DNA of 64,000 bases. Origin: Streptomyces sp. 130. GTDB taxonomy: Bacteria; Actinomycetota; Actinomycetes; Streptomycetales; Streptomycetaceae. Below the pieces are notes generated by a model that saw only the letters and a program-made list of their open reading frames with translations, had not been told where the DNA came from and made no database searches. Where the stretch lies: assembly GCF_007096885.1 (NCBI RefSeq), contig NZ_VJNO01000031.1:22912-86911 (forward strand), given 5' to 3'. The number at the start of each line of letters is the position of its first letter. Position 1 is the first letter of the stretch. A program made the translations under genes and the position numbers. This document shows, one piece after another, positions 42,506-52,023 of the stretch.

Positions 42506-44203
42506 TTACTTCTGCCAGCCGACGAGCTCGGGGGCGCCGATGATGCCGTAGTGGCCGTAGAACTGGGCCGCACCGTAGTTGGCGAGCCCCTTCTTGACGG
42601 CCCAGATGGTGGGGCCGTTGTGGGTCGGCATGATGCCGTAGGTCTCCATGGCCTTCAGCTCGACCTCGTTGCCGGCCTTGATCTGCTCGTCCAGGGTCGG
42701 CAGGTTGGTGACGGCCTTGGTCTCCTCGTCCATGCTGGCCGGGACCGAGCGCGAGACGTTCAGCGTCGAGTCGGAGCAGTACATCTGGCAGATGTAGAGC
42801 ATGCCGTTCGGGTCGCTGGAGATGAAGCCCATGCCGAAGATGTCGAAGGCGCGCTTGGTGAACACCTTGTTGAAGTCGGCGGAGGGGTGCGCCTCGATGT
42901 TCAGCTTGACGCCGATGTTCTTCAGCATCTGGGCCATGGCGGTGGCGCGGGCCTTGGTGGTGGACCGGTCACCGATGGTCGGGAAGGTCAGCTCCAGCTT
43001 CTTGCCGTCCTTGGCGCGGACACCGTCCGAGCCGGCCTTCCAGCCCGCGGCGTCCAGGTCCTTCTTCGCCTGCTCGGGGTCGAACTTCACGAGCTTGCCG
43101 AAGTTGTCCTGGTACCCCTTCTGGAAGGGGTAGAGGTTGAAGGAGCCCGGCAGCGGCTCCGTGTAGCCCATGCCCTGGAAGGTGACCTTCGCGAGCTGGG
43201 CGCGGTCGATGCCCTCCATCAGGGCCTTCCGGACCTTGACGTCCTTCAGCTGCGGCGAGGTGCTGTTGAAGACGAGCAGGTTGTTGGAGGGGGTCGTGCC
43301 GCGGCGGAGTTCGGTGCCCTGCACCGACTTCACCTGGTTGAGCTGCTCGGCCGCCTTCACCTCCACCGCGTCGATCTGCCCGTTCTTGAAGGCGTTGACG
43401 CTGGCGCTCTCCTCCATCTGGACGAAGGTGAACTCGTCCAGGTGCGGCTTCTCGCCCCACCAGTTGGGGTTGGGCTTGTAGGTGACGGTGCCGCCCTTGG
43501 CGTCGAACTTGGAGATGGTGTACGGCCCGGCACCCCACTCGGCGTGCGGCTTGCTCACGTACGCCTTGTTGAAGTCCTCGGCCTTGGCGATGTGCGGGTT
43601 GACGACCAGGTAGAAGAGGGACTTCCAGTAGACGAAGGTGCCCTTGAAGGTGACGACCGCCTGCTTGGCGTCCTTGCCCTTCTTCACCGAGGTGATGCTG
43701 GAGTAGCCGTCGGTCGACCCGACGACGTAGTCCTTGTTCTTCCCGTTCTGCGCGTTCCAGGTGTCCCGGAACATCGTCCAGTCCATCTCCTGGCCGTCGT
43801 TCCACTTGGCCTTGGGATTGATGGTGTACGTGACCTGGGTGTTGCCGCCCACCGTCTCCTGCTTGACGTCGGTGAGGTAGTCCTTGTTGAAGGTGATGTT
43901 GCCCTTCGGGTCGTTGAAGGACAGCACCGGCTGGTAGAACCAGGCGATCTTGCCCGTGTAGAGCGAACCGTCGCCGTTCAGCGGGTTGAGCTGGTCGGGG
44001 ATCTCGACGATGGGGAGGGTCAGTTTGCCCCCCTGCTTCAGGTTGCTCGCGGGCTGGGGGTTGTACGAGGTCAGGATTTCCTTCTCCGAGGTGGCGCCCT
44101 TGGACTTCGGCGCCTTGGAGTCGTCGGAGTCGCTGCCGCATCCGGAGAGGACGAGGGACGAGGCGGCGGCGAGCGCCACCAGGCTCAGGGAGATCTTTCT
44201 CAT
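42506..44203 (-). CDS. oligopeptide ABC transporter substrate-binding lipoprotein
   Basis: A 565-residue SBP family 5 lipoprotein. The signal peptide ends at the lipobox LVLSGC with C22, followed by an acidic/Ser linker. The SBP_bac_5 domain has LPIVEIPDQLNPLNGDGSLY, then TYTINPKAKWNDGQEMDW and WGEKPHLDEFTF. It binds peptides, or other solutes, outside the membrane. It is the last gene of the operon (dppB, C, D-F, A order), 25 bases after the ATPase stop. Confidence 0.9.
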   Translation of the reverse strand: MRKISLSLVALAAASSLVLSGCGSDSDDSKAPKSKGATSEKEILTSYNPQPASNLKQGGKLTLPIVEIPDQLNPLNGDGSLYTGKIAWFYQPVLSFNDPKGNITFNKDYLTDVKQETVGGNTQVTYTINPKAKWNDGQEMDWTMFRDTWNAQNGKNKDYVVGSTDGYSSITSVKKGKDAKQAVVTFKGTFVYWKSLFYLVVNPHIAKAEDFNKAYVSKPHAEWGAGPYTISKFDAKGGTVTYKPNPNWWGEKPHLDEFTFVQMEESASVNAFKNGQIDAVEVKAAEQLNQVKSVQGTELRRGTTPSNNLLVFNSTSPQLKDVKVRKALMEGIDRAQLAKVTFQGMGYTEPLPGSFNLYPFQKGYQDNFGKLVKFDPEQAKKDLDAAGWKAGSDGVRAKDGKKLELTFPTIGDRSTTKARATAMAQMLKNIGVKLNIEAHPSADFNKVFTKRAFDIFGMGFISSDPNGMLYICQMYCSDSTLNVSRSVPASMDEETKAVTNLPTLDEQIKAGNEVELKAMETYGIMPTHNGPTIWAVKKGLANYGAAQFYGHYGIIGAPELVGWQK

Positions 44204-44228
44204 GACGGCATGGGCCTTTCTGGCTTTG

Positions 44229-46355
44229 TCAGTTGTCGGTAGACGTGGTCGTGTCCGCGAAGTGGCACGCGTCGCGGTGGTCGGGGTCGCCCCTGTCGGT
44301 GAGCAGGGGAGTGACCCCGCGGCACCGCTCCTTCTGGGGCTCCGACAAGGTCTTGTGGAGCGGGCACCGGGAGACGAACCGGCAGCCCGGCGTCTCGTCG
44401 GTGGGGCTGGGAAGGTCGCCCTCCAGCAGAACGCGTTCCCGGGTGCGCTCGGCCACCGGGTCGGGCAGCGGGATCGCGGAGAGGAGCGCCTTGGTGTAGG
44501 GGTGCCTGGGGTTGTCGAAGACGGCGTCGGTGGTCCCGATCTCGACGATCCGGCCCAGATACATCACCGCCACCCGGTCGGAGATGTGACACACCACCGA
44601 CAGGTCGTGGGCGACGAAGAGATAGGACAGGCCCAGCTCGGCCTTCAGGTCGTTGAGCAGGTTGATGACACCCGCCTGCACCGACACGTCGAGCGCCGAG
44701 ACCGGCTCGTCGAGCACCAGCAGCTGGGGCTTGGTGGAGAGCGCCCGCGCGATGCCGATGCGCTGCCGCTGACCGCCGGAGAAGGCGGAGGGGAAGCGGT
44801 CGCGGTGCTCGGGGTCGAGCCCCACCAGCTCCATGAGCTCCGCCACCTTGGCGGTGAGCACCTTCTTGTCGCGCTCGCCGCTCGCGCGGAGCGGTTCCGC
44901 GAGGATGTCGAAGACCGTCATGCGGGGGTCCAGCGCGCCCATGGGGTCCTGGAACACCATCTGGATGTTGCGACGGACGGCGTTGACGTCCTGCTTCCGC
45001 TTCAGCCCGGCCGTGTCCTGGCCGCAGATGGAGACGCTGCCCTGCTCGGGCGGCTTCATCCCCATGATCTCCAGCAGGGTGGTGGTCTTCCCGCATCCCG
45101 ACTCGCCGACCAGGCCGAGCGTCTCGCCCTCGCGGATGTCCAGGTCGATGCCGTTGACGGCGAAGACCGTGCCCACCCTGCGCTTGAGCAGACCGCCCTT
45201 GGTGAGCGGGAAGGTCTTGGTGACCCCGGAGAGCTCCAGCACCTTGGGCCGGTCCTCGCGCGGGACGTCCGCGACCCGGGCCTCCCGGGCGGGCGGGACG
45301 GGGAAGATCGGCTCGCCGCCGATGGCGCCGTCCGCGATCTCGCCGGCACGCCGGCAGGCGGCCGAGTGGCCTTCACCGGTGCCGCTGCCTGCGATCGTCA
45401 GCAGCGGCGGCTCGGTCTCCCGGCAGGCGTCCTCGACCGCGGGGCAGCGCGCCGCGAAGGGACAGGCGTCGGGCAGGTCCACCAGCAGAGGGGGAGTGCC
45501 CGGAACCGGCGTCAGGGCCTCCCGGTCGCGGTCGTCCAGGCGGGGGATCGCGCCCATGAGGCCGATGGTGTACGGCATCCGGGGCTGCGCGAAGAGCTCG
45601 TCCACCCCGGCGCGCTCGACCGGACGGCCGGCGTACATCACCATGACGTCGTCGGCGGAGCCGGCCACCACTCCGAGGTCATGGGTGATCATGATGACCG
45701 CGGCGCCGGTCTCGCGCTGGGCCGTCTTGAGGACGTCGAGGATCTGCGCCTGCACGGTGACGTCCAGGGCGGTCGTCGGCTCGTCCGCGATGATCAGGTC
45801 GGGGTCGTTCGCGATGGCCATGGCGATCACGGCCCGCTGCCGCATACCGCCGGAGAACTCGTGCGGGAACGCCTTGGCGCGGCGGTCCGGGTTGGGGATG
45901 CCGACGAGGTCCAGCAGTTCGACGGCGCGCTTCCAGGCGGCTGCCGGCGAGATGTCCTGGTGGATCTGGAGGGACTCGACGATCTGCGCCCCGATGCTGA
46001 AGATCGGGGTGAGCGACGAGAGCGGGTCCTGGAAGATCATGCCGATCTGCCGGCCGCGGACCTTGGACATCCGGCGGTCGTCCAGGTCGAGGAGGTTCTT
46101 CCCGTCGAGCATGATCTCGCCGCTGACCGAGGCGTATTCGGGAAGCAGCCCCATGACGGCCATCGAGGTGACGGACTTGCCGGAACCCGACTCGCCGACG
46201 ATGCCGAGGGTCTTGCCGCGGTGCAGGTCGAAGGAGACACCGCGTACGGCGTCCACCCGGCCGGACTCCGAGGGGAAGGCCACCTTCAGGTCACGCACGG
46301 ACAGCAGGGCCCGCTGTGTTCCGGGCTCGGTCGTGACTGCGCGCTGCTCGATCAT
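44229..46355 (-). CDS. fused oligopeptide ABC transporter ATPase (DppD-DppF type)
   Basis: A 708-residue protein that contains two complete ATPase domains. The first has Walker A GESGSGKS, signature FSGGMRQRAVIA and Walker B LIIADEPTTALD; its C-terminal oligo_HPY Cys region (PDACPFAARCPAVEDAC) follows. The second has GESGCGKTTTL, FSGGQRQRIGIA and LVLDEPVSALD, with its own Cys region at the end. In most bacteria these are two genes. ATG overlaps the DppC stop (ATGA). Confidence 0.92.
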   Translation of the reverse strand: MIEQRAVTTEPGTQRALLSVRDLKVAFPSESGRVDAVRGVSFDLHRGKTLGIVGESGSGKSVTSMAVMGLLPEYASVSGEIMLDGKNLLDLDDRRMSKVRGRQIGMIFQDPLSSLTPIFSIGAQIVESLQIHQDISPAAAWKRAVELLDLVGIPNPDRRAKAFPHEFSGGMRQRAVIAMAIANDPDLIIADEPTTALDVTVQAQILDVLKTAQRETGAAVIMITHDLGVVAGSADDVMVMYAGRPVERAGVDELFAQPRMPYTIGLMGAIPRLDDRDREALTPVPGTPPLLVDLPDACPFAARCPAVEDACRETEPPLLTIAGSGTGEGHSAACRRAGEIADGAIGGEPIFPVPPAREARVADVPREDRPKVLELSGVTKTFPLTKGGLLKRRVGTVFAVNGIDLDIREGETLGLVGESGCGKTTTLLEIMGMKPPEQGSVSICGQDTAGLKRKQDVNAVRRNIQMVFQDPMGALDPRMTVFDILAEPLRASGERDKKVLTAKVAELMELVGLDPEHRDRFPSAFSGGQRQRIGIARALSTKPQLLVLDEPVSALDVSVQAGVINLLNDLKAELGLSYLFVAHDLSVVCHISDRVAVMYLGRIVEIGTTDAVFDNPRHPYTKALLSAIPLPDPVAERTRERVLLEGDLPSPTDETPGCRFVSRCPLHKTLSEPQKERCRGVTPLLTDRGDPDHRDACHFADTTTSTDN

Positions 46356-47299
46356 GCGCGGCCTCCAGACTGCGATGTGGGGTCCAGGGCATCGCGCAGA
46401 CCGTCACCGATGAGTGCCATGGCCACGGTGAGCAGGACCACCAGGGCCGCCGGAAGGTAGAACAGCCAGGGTGCGGTGGACAGGGTGTTCTGTCCGTCGG
46501 CGAGCATGGAACCGAGTGAGACATCGGGCTGCTTGACGCCGAACCCGACGAAGGAGAGTGCCGTTTCCGACTGCACGGTCGAGGCGACACCGAGGGTGAA
46601 CGTCACGATCAGCAGGGACCCGATGTTGGGCACCAGGTGGCGGACGATGGTCCGGATCGCGCTGACGCCCATGAAGCGGGCCGCCATCACGTACTCGCGC
46701 TCCCGCAGGGACGTCGCCAGGGACCAGATCACCCGGGCGGTCAGCATCCAGCCGAACAGCGTGAGGACCACGACCAGAACCTGCCACTCACCGCGGTAGT
46801 GCGTGCCGACCAGCGCGATGATGAGGAACGACGGCAGGATGAGGAGGAAGTGCACGAAGCCGAGCATCGCCCGTTCGATCTTGCCGCCGAAGTAGGCGGC
46901 GGTGGTACCGAACAGGCCGGCGATGGCGGTCGTCATGAGCGACACCGCGACGGCGATGATCAGGGACCTGCCGAGGCCGTGCACGAGCTGGGCGTAGACG
47001 TCGTTCCCCGCGCCGTTGGTGCCCAGGAGATGGCCGCCGACCCCGGGTTCGACGGAGAGCGCGGTGAAGTCCGCCTCCTCGTAGTTCCAGTCGGTCAGGA
47101 ACCGGCCGAACACCGAGAAGAGCACCAGCAGGACGAACAGGACGAGTCCGCCGAGCGCGGGCTTGTTGCGCGCGAAGCGGCGCACGTAGAGCCTGGTCGG
47201 GGAGAGGCGCTTGCCGCCGGTCGCGCCGGGCTCCAGTACTTCGGCGATCTCCGGGGCCTCTTCGGGGGCGGTTCCGGCGCCGGGCATGTTGATGGCCAC
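46352..47299 (-). CDS. oligopeptide ABC transporter permease (DppC type)
   Basis: A 315-residue permease with six helices. The N-terminal OppC-type region is followed by the first helix (ALGGLVLFVLLVLFSVFG). The EAA loop reads REREYVMAARFMGVSAIRTI. It forms the channel with the DppB-type subunit. Start 47299; 2 bases separate it from the preceding stop. Confidence 0.92.
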   Translation of the reverse strand: MAINMPGAGTAPEEAPEIAEVLEPGATGGKRLSPTRLYVRRFARNKPALGGLVLFVLLVLFSVFGRFLTDWNYEEADFTALSVEPGVGGHLLGTNGAGNDVYAQLVHGLGRSLIIAVAVSLMTTAIAGLFGTTAAYFGGKIERAMLGFVHFLLILPSFLIIALVGTHYRGEWQVLVVVLTLFGWMLTARVIWSLATSLREREYVMAARFMGVSAIRTIVRHLVPNIGSLLIVTFTLGVASTVQSETALSFVGFGVKQPDVSLGSMLADGQNTLSTAPWLFYLPAALVVLLTVAMALIGDGLRDALDPTSQSGGRA

Positions 47300-47300
47300 G

Positions 47301-48284
47301 TCAGCTCACCCTGATCCTGGGGTCGAGGGCCACGACGACGAGGTCGGCCAGGATCGCGCCGATGGCCGTCATGAGGGCACCGAAAGCCGCGACGGCGACG
47401 GCACCGTGCACGTCGTTCGTGCTGATGGTCTTGGTGAAGTACTCACCCATGCCGTGCCACGCGAAGACCGTTTCCGTGATGACCGCGCCGGTGAAAAGGG
47501 CGGGCATCGCGAAGGCGACCTGGGTGGCGACGGGGATGATCGAAGTCCGCAGCCCGTGCCGGTAGATGGCCTGTTTCCGGGTCAGCCCCTTGGATCGCGC
47601 GGTGCGCACGAAGTCGGAGTTGATGTTGTCCAGAAGCAACGAGCGCTGCAGCAGGTGGTATCCGGCGTACGAGATGAACGTCAGCGAAATCGTGGGAAGA
47701 ATCGCGTGTACAACTCTGGACCCCAGGACCGGCCAGAACCCGGCGACTTCGGGGCTCTGCGCTCCGGCGACCGGCAGCAGCGTGCTGCCGAGGGACTGGT
47801 TGAGCCAGATGGCCGCGAGCACCACGCCCAGCGAGGCCACCGCGGAGGGCGTGTTGAAGGAGAGCACCGAGATGCCCTGCCACACCCGGTCGCCGGCCTT
47901 GTACTGGCGGGAGGCGGTGTAGACGCCGAGCCCGACGCCGATGACGATGGACAGGATCGTCGAGGCGATGACCAACTGGCCGCTGACGAAGATCCGGTAG
48001 GCGACCTGCTCGTTGACGCTGCCACCGGTCGGCGACTGGCCCCAGTCGAAGTGGGTCACGATCCCGGAAATCCAGTCCCACCACCGATCCAGGATCGGCT
48101 TGTCCGGATTGAGATTGAATTGCGCCAGCGAGTGGTTGATCTGGGCTGGTGTTCGAGGCGGTCGCAACGCGGTGTAATTCGACGCAGGCTTGAGGAATGC
48201 ATTGGCGAGGAAATACGTCAGGTTGGTTGCGACTGCGATCATCAAAAACCAGCCGACTGCTTTGCGGGCGATATAACGCAGCAC
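47301..48284 (-). CDS. oligopeptide ABC transporter permease (DppB type)
   Basis: A 327-residue permease with six helices, first gene of the operon. The N-terminus MLRYIARKAVGWFLMIAVAT is the classical OppB start. The EAA loop lies in DFVRTARSKGLTRKQAIYRH. I chose the GTG at 48284 with AAAGG upstream; an ATG 61 codons earlier extends into Pro/Arg-rich noncoding sequence. A weak promoter candidate (TTGACG, 48604-48599 on the minus strand) lies about 310 bases upstream. Confidence 0.88.
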   Translation of the reverse strand: MLRYIARKAVGWFLMIAVATNLTYFLANAFLKPASNYTALRPPRTPAQINHSLAQFNLNPDKPILDRWWDWISGIVTHFDWGQSPTGGSVNEQVAYRIFVSGQLVIASTILSIVIGVGLGVYTASRQYKAGDRVWQGISVLSFNTPSAVASLGVVLAAIWLNQSLGSTLLPVAGAQSPEVAGFWPVLGSRVVHAILPTISLTFISYAGYHLLQRSLLLDNINSDFVRTARSKGLTRKQAIYRHGLRTSIIPVATQVAFAMPALFTGAVITETVFAWHGMGEYFTKTISTNDVHGAVAVAAFGALMTAIGAILADLVVVALDPRIRVS

Positions 48285-48951
48285 TGTGAGCCGGCCTTTC
48301 TTTGAAATTGGGCCCGCAGATCCGGTGTGTGACCGGACGCTTGGCCGCGTTGACCGGGCCCCGGGTTGCGAGCGCTCGGACGGGATGTGCGGACTCTCGA
48401 GGTCAGAAAATAAGTGGTGCGGGCAGGCCCCCGTGCGGGAGTCTGCCGTGTGCCGGCGGTGCTGCACGGGTAGGTGGAGCCAGGGGGGCCGGTGGTGCGC
48501 CGGGCATGGAACGTCAACCTTGCGTCGTAATGAGTCAATTCGTGGCGGCTGCCCGATTCGACAGTGCCTGTGCAGACGATTCCAACTGCCTGTGAGTGCG
48601 TCAAGGCTGGTCAGGTCGCGATCCGGTTAAGCCGAAACCGCATATCGGTCATATGTTGCGAAAATTTTCAACGTCATGGTGGACGCGCGGAGACAGGTAA
48701 CTCCGCATGCCCTCAAAGGGTGTGAACACCCCTCACCTGACCATGTGTGCCTTTCCGGGCCCGTCGGCCTGCCCGGTCGTGGCCGTCGCGCGGCTCGCCA
48801 GGGGGTGCGTCGGGCACCGCGGCAGGGTCTTGCGGCGAGCGGGGCAAGTGATGAATCATCGTTCAGAGCTTCGCCCCGGGCCGGAGCGCCGAGCAGGCGC
48901 GCCGTGCGGGACCGGCGACAGCGTCACCCAGGAGAAAGGCCGGAGATCCAC

Positions 48952-50187
48952 ATGGCTGTGCGACGCGTGTACTCAGGGACGGCCAGGTCGATCGCGGCCT
49001 GCTGCGCGTCCGGCGTCCTGGCGGCGCTTCTCGCCGCGACACCGTCCGCGGCGGCGGGCCACGGCGGCGGCGTCCCGGCGGGCCCGCGCGGCGAGGGCTT
49101 CTACCACGCGCCCCGCGGGCTGGTGGAGCACGGCCGGCACGGCACGCTCATCCGGGCGCAGCGGCTGACCGGGGTCGCGGCCTTCGCGGGCGCCGACAAC
49201 TGGCGTGTGCTGTACCGCTCGGTGACCCCGCAGGGCAGGACGGTGGCCGTCTCCGGCACGGTCGCGATCCCGCACGGGCGGCCCCCGGCCGGCGGCTGGC
49301 CGGTGCTCTCCTGGCTGCACGGTACGACGGGCGTGGCGGACGCCTGCGCCCCGTCGCGGGACACCGCGGACGGGCCGGCGCACGACTACCTCCAGGCGAT
49401 GCAGGACACCGTCGCCCCCTGGGTCTCCCGCGGATACGCGGTGACCCGGACCGACTACCAGGGCCTGGGTACGGACGGCGCGCACAGCTACCTCGTCGGT
49501 GAGGCGGAGGCCCGGGCCGCCGCCGACCTGACCCGCGCCGCGCACCAGCTCTCCCGGCAGCTGAGCGACGAGTGGGTGGCGTACGGCCACTCGCAGGGCG
49601 GGCACGCCGCCGTCTTCGCCGCCGACCTCGCCAACCGCTGGACGCCGGAGCTGCGGCTGCTCGGGGCGGCGGCGCTGGCGCCGGGTTCGCAGCTCAGCGC
49701 GGCCGTCCCGACGCTGCGTGAGCAGCCGTTCTCCGGGGTGAGCGACTTCTTCCCGCTGATCGTCCGTGGCGCGCAGACCGTGCGGTCCATGCCCGACGAG
49801 GACATCTTCACGCCGCAGGCCCTGGCGGTGGCCGGTGACGCGGACCGGATGTGCAGCGCCCAGCTCCGCGCCCCGGACTCCTGGGGCTCGTTGAAGAGCG
49901 ACGAGATCTTCCGCGAGGGCGCCGATCTCACCGCCCTCGACAAGGTGCTCGCCGACAACGAGCCGGGCCTGCTGTCGCCGCGCGTCCCCGTGCTGCTCGC
50001 CCAGGGCGGCAAGGACACGGTGATCCAGCCCGCCTGGACCGCCGCCCTGGACGGGCAACTGCGGGCGAACGGCGTCTACGTCACCTCGTACACCTACCCC
50101 GAGGCCGACCACCGCGGTGTCCTGTCGGCGTCCCTGCCCGACGTCACCCGGTGGATCGACCGCCTCTTCGGCCGGCCGCGCGGGTGA
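48952..50187 (+). CDS. secreted lipase/esterase (alpha/beta hydrolase, LIP family)
   Basis: A 411-residue exported hydrolase. The signal peptide spans about 1-36 and ends at PSAAAG. The LIP family features are LSWLHGTTGVADACAPS, GYAVTRTDYQGLGTDGAHSY and the nucleophile elbow YGHSQGGHAAVF. The Asp is in LAQGGKDTVIQPAW and the His in YPEADHRGVL. ATG at 48952 with GGAGAAAGGCCGGAG upstream. The 670-base gap before it (48285-48951) holds only promoter sequence and CATAT/ATATG repeats near 48641-48655. The 300 bases after it hold no supported gene. Confidence 0.9.
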   Translation: MAVRRVYSGTARSIAACCASGVLAALLAATPSAAAGHGGGVPAGPRGEGFYHAPRGLVEHGRHGTLIRAQRLTGVAAFAGADNWRVLYRSVTPQGRTVAVSGTVAIPHGRPPAGGWPVLSWLHGTTGVADACAPSRDTADGPAHDYLQAMQDTVAPWVSRGYAVTRTDYQGLGTDGAHSYLVGEAEARAAADLTRAAHQLSRQLSDEWVAYGHSQGGHAAVFAADLANRWTPELRLLGAAALAPGSQLSAAVPTLREQPFSGVSDFFPLIVRGAQTVRSMPDEDIFTPQALAVAGDADRMCSAQLRAPDSWGSLKSDEIFREGADLTALDKVLADNEPGLLSPRVPVLLAQGGKDTVIQPAWTAALDGQLRANGVYVTSYTYPEADHRGVLSASLPDVTRWIDRLFGRPRG

Positions 50188-50486
50188 ACGGAGACCCGGC
50201 GTCGCGCGCACCCTCTCCTCGCGACCGCGAGGCCGACGGGTGCGCCCCGCCGGGCCCGGGCGCGGCTGCCCCGTGCGCCTCGATGCGCAGATCACCGGGT
50301 GCGGTGGGCGTGCGCCCGCCGAAAGCGGCGCACTCGTCCTGGGCATGCGGCAACGACATGCAGACATCGCTCCGCCAGTACTGACTGGTTCAGGTCGACG
50401 GGTGTGGTCTCAGCCCTCGTGCGGGGCACCCCGTGTCCGGTGCGGCGGCCAGAAAAGCGCCGGCCCCCTCCGAGCCGCCGCAGGGG

Positions 50487-50987
50487 TCAGCTGAACAGCT
50501 TCGTCACGAACGCCTGGAGGTTGTCGACCGTGCGGGCGATCTGCTCCTCCGTGCTCAGGCTCTCCTTGAACCGGGCCCCCGAGGCCACCGCCTTCTTCCC
50601 GCGCACGTACAGCGAGCAGGCCAGGTCGGTGCACATGTACAGGCCGACCGAATTGCCGTCCCGCCCGGCCGGTCCGGTCTTGCGGGCGGTCATCAGGGAG
50701 ACCCCGCTGCCGGGGTGCGTGGTCAGGCAGAGCGAGCACATGCTGCGGTGCAGGAAGCCACGCTGCTGGGACGGGAAGCGCAGCGAGATCCCGGCGGGCT
50801 CGCCCTCGTACTCGGTGACGATGTAGCTGCGTCCGGGCGCGGACAGGTCGCGCCAGCCGAGGAAGTCGAGGTCGTCCCACGGCAGTTCCTCGAAATCACG
50901 GGGGAGCGGCAGACGCTTGGCTTCCCCCTTGGAGCAATTCATGAACGATGAGCGGATGTCCTGCTCGGTCAGGGCCTTCATGGCCAC
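50487..50987 (-). CDS. FBP-domain EF-G-binding protein (FusB-like)
   Basis: A 166-residue protein of the FBP (fibronectin-binding-like) family, which includes FusB/FusC, EF-G-binding proteins of fusidic acid resistance. The N-terminal start is LTEQDIRSSFMNCSKGEAKR. The treble-clef zinc finger uses C84 and C87 (SMCSLCL) with C119 and C124 (YMCTDLACSLYV). GTG at 50987; an ATG two codons later (MKALTEQ) is equally possible. An inverted repeat TGCCTA/TAGGCA (50999-51017) lies directly upstream and may be its operator. An EF-G paralogue sits 20 kb away, but a link is inference. Confidence 0.85.
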   Translation of the reverse strand: MAMKALTEQDIRSSFMNCSKGEAKRLPLPRDFEELPWDDLDFLGWRDLSAPGRSYIVTEYEGEPAGISLRFPSQQRGFLHRSMCSLCLTTHPGSGVSLMTARKTGPAGRDGNSVGLYMCTDLACSLYVRGKKAVASGARFKESLSTEEQIARTVDNLQAFVTKLFS

Positions 50988-51039
50988 GAAGCTAACTCTG
51001 CCTATGGCTCCTAGGCAAACGATTAATTGAGTTAGGTGC

Positions 51040-51537
51040 TCACCTGGGGCTCTTCGGCGCGAGGGCGAGCCGGTGCACCGGCGGGTGCGGGATGCCGAGG
51101 TCCGGGCGCCAGGTCGCGAGGATCTGCGCCGACGGGTCGAAGAGCGGCGACGGCAGGGCGTCGAGCGGGGTCCACTCCCAGGTGCTGATCAGGTGCGGCT
51201 CGGTCACCCGTGCCGTGCCGGTGTCCACGCGCACCAGGGCGGCCATCGTCACGCGGTTGATCCCGCCCAGGGCGTCGTGGAGCATCGCGAAGACGGTGAC
51301 CTCGTCCTCCGGGACCGTGAGCCCGGTCTCCTCGCGCAGTTCCCGCACGGCCGCCGCCGCGACGGACTCCGGCACCGGGTCGACCTTGCCGCCGGGCAGC
51401 TCCCAGGTGCCGCTGTGGTGCCGGCCGAGCAGGATGCGGCCCCGCGCGTCCTGCACGACGACCCCGACCCCCAGCGCGGCCTGGGCCTGGGGCGGCCGGG
51501 TGTTACGGGAAGGGACGAGGGGGTTCTCGGCGGCCAT
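51040..51537 (-). CDS. Nudix hydrolase
   Basis: A 165-residue pyrophosphohydrolase. The Nudix motif reads GGKVDPVPESVAAAAVRELR then EETGL; the segment between Gly and Glu carries one extra residue compared with the standard G-x5-E. The Arg, Glu and Glu-Glu positions are intact. ATG at 51537 with AAGGAG upstream. Substrate unknown; MutT-like 8-oxo-dGTP sanitation or dihydroneopterin triphosphate are possible. The 480 bases upstream to 52023 hold no gene I can support. Confidence 0.85.
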   Translation of the reverse strand: MAAENPLVPSRNTRPPQAQAALGVGVVVQDARGRILLGRHHSGTWELPGGKVDPVPESVAAAAVRELREETGLTVPEDEVTVFAMLHDALGGINRVTMAALVRVDTGTARVTEPHLISTWEWTPLDALPSPLFDPSAQILATWRPDLGIPHPPVHRLALAPKSPR

Positions 51538-52023
51538 GAGGCTCCTTCGGAGGGCGCTTCGGTTCGGGCGTCCGAGCCTACGGCCGGCGGGCGTACCGCC
51601 GGCCGCAGCGAGGTCTCCGAGACGCCGCGCCGCGCGCTCCACGCCCGCGTCGGCTCCAGCGCGTCCGTCCCCATCCCGTCGCCGAACACCACCACGCGGT
51701 CCGACTCCACGGGCAGCCGCAGCCCCTGCCCGGGCCCCCGGCTCCCCCGGGACGAACGACGTACCGGTCGACGGCGACGGCCACGCCTCCCGGACCAGCC
51801 GGAGCAGCTGTCGGCCACGGGAACCCCCAGGTCCTTTTCGGTACTGCGCCGACATCGGGGGGTGGTGTTCGTCGTCAAGAGGACGATCACGGCAGACGCC
51901 GGGTACGCGAACGGCCGGTGACTTCTGGGAAGTCACCGGCCGTTCGGGTTGCGCGCCGCCCCCGTCCCCACGGTGCGGCGCGGGCGGGCCGCCGTCATCC
52001 GCTCGGACGACGGCCCACGTCTG

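Noticed and set aside
48676..48951. N-terminal extension of the lipase frame (92 codons).
   Set aside because: Arg/Pro/Gly-rich with no signal peptide pattern; the ATG at 48952 has a good ribosome-binding site followed by a classical signal peptide.
50144..50359. A 71-codon minus-strand frame beginning MSLPHAQDECAAFG.
   Set aside because: It overlaps the lipase end, lacks a ribosome-binding site and becomes Arg/Gly-rich; no family recognised.
50999..51017. Similarity between TTTGCCTAGGAG before the FBP gene and TTTGCCTCGGAGG before the XRE-cupin gene, as a possible common operator.
   Set aside because: The symmetry elements differ (TGCCTA-n7-TAGGCA versus TTGCCTC-n-GAGGCAA), so a shared regulator is not supported.
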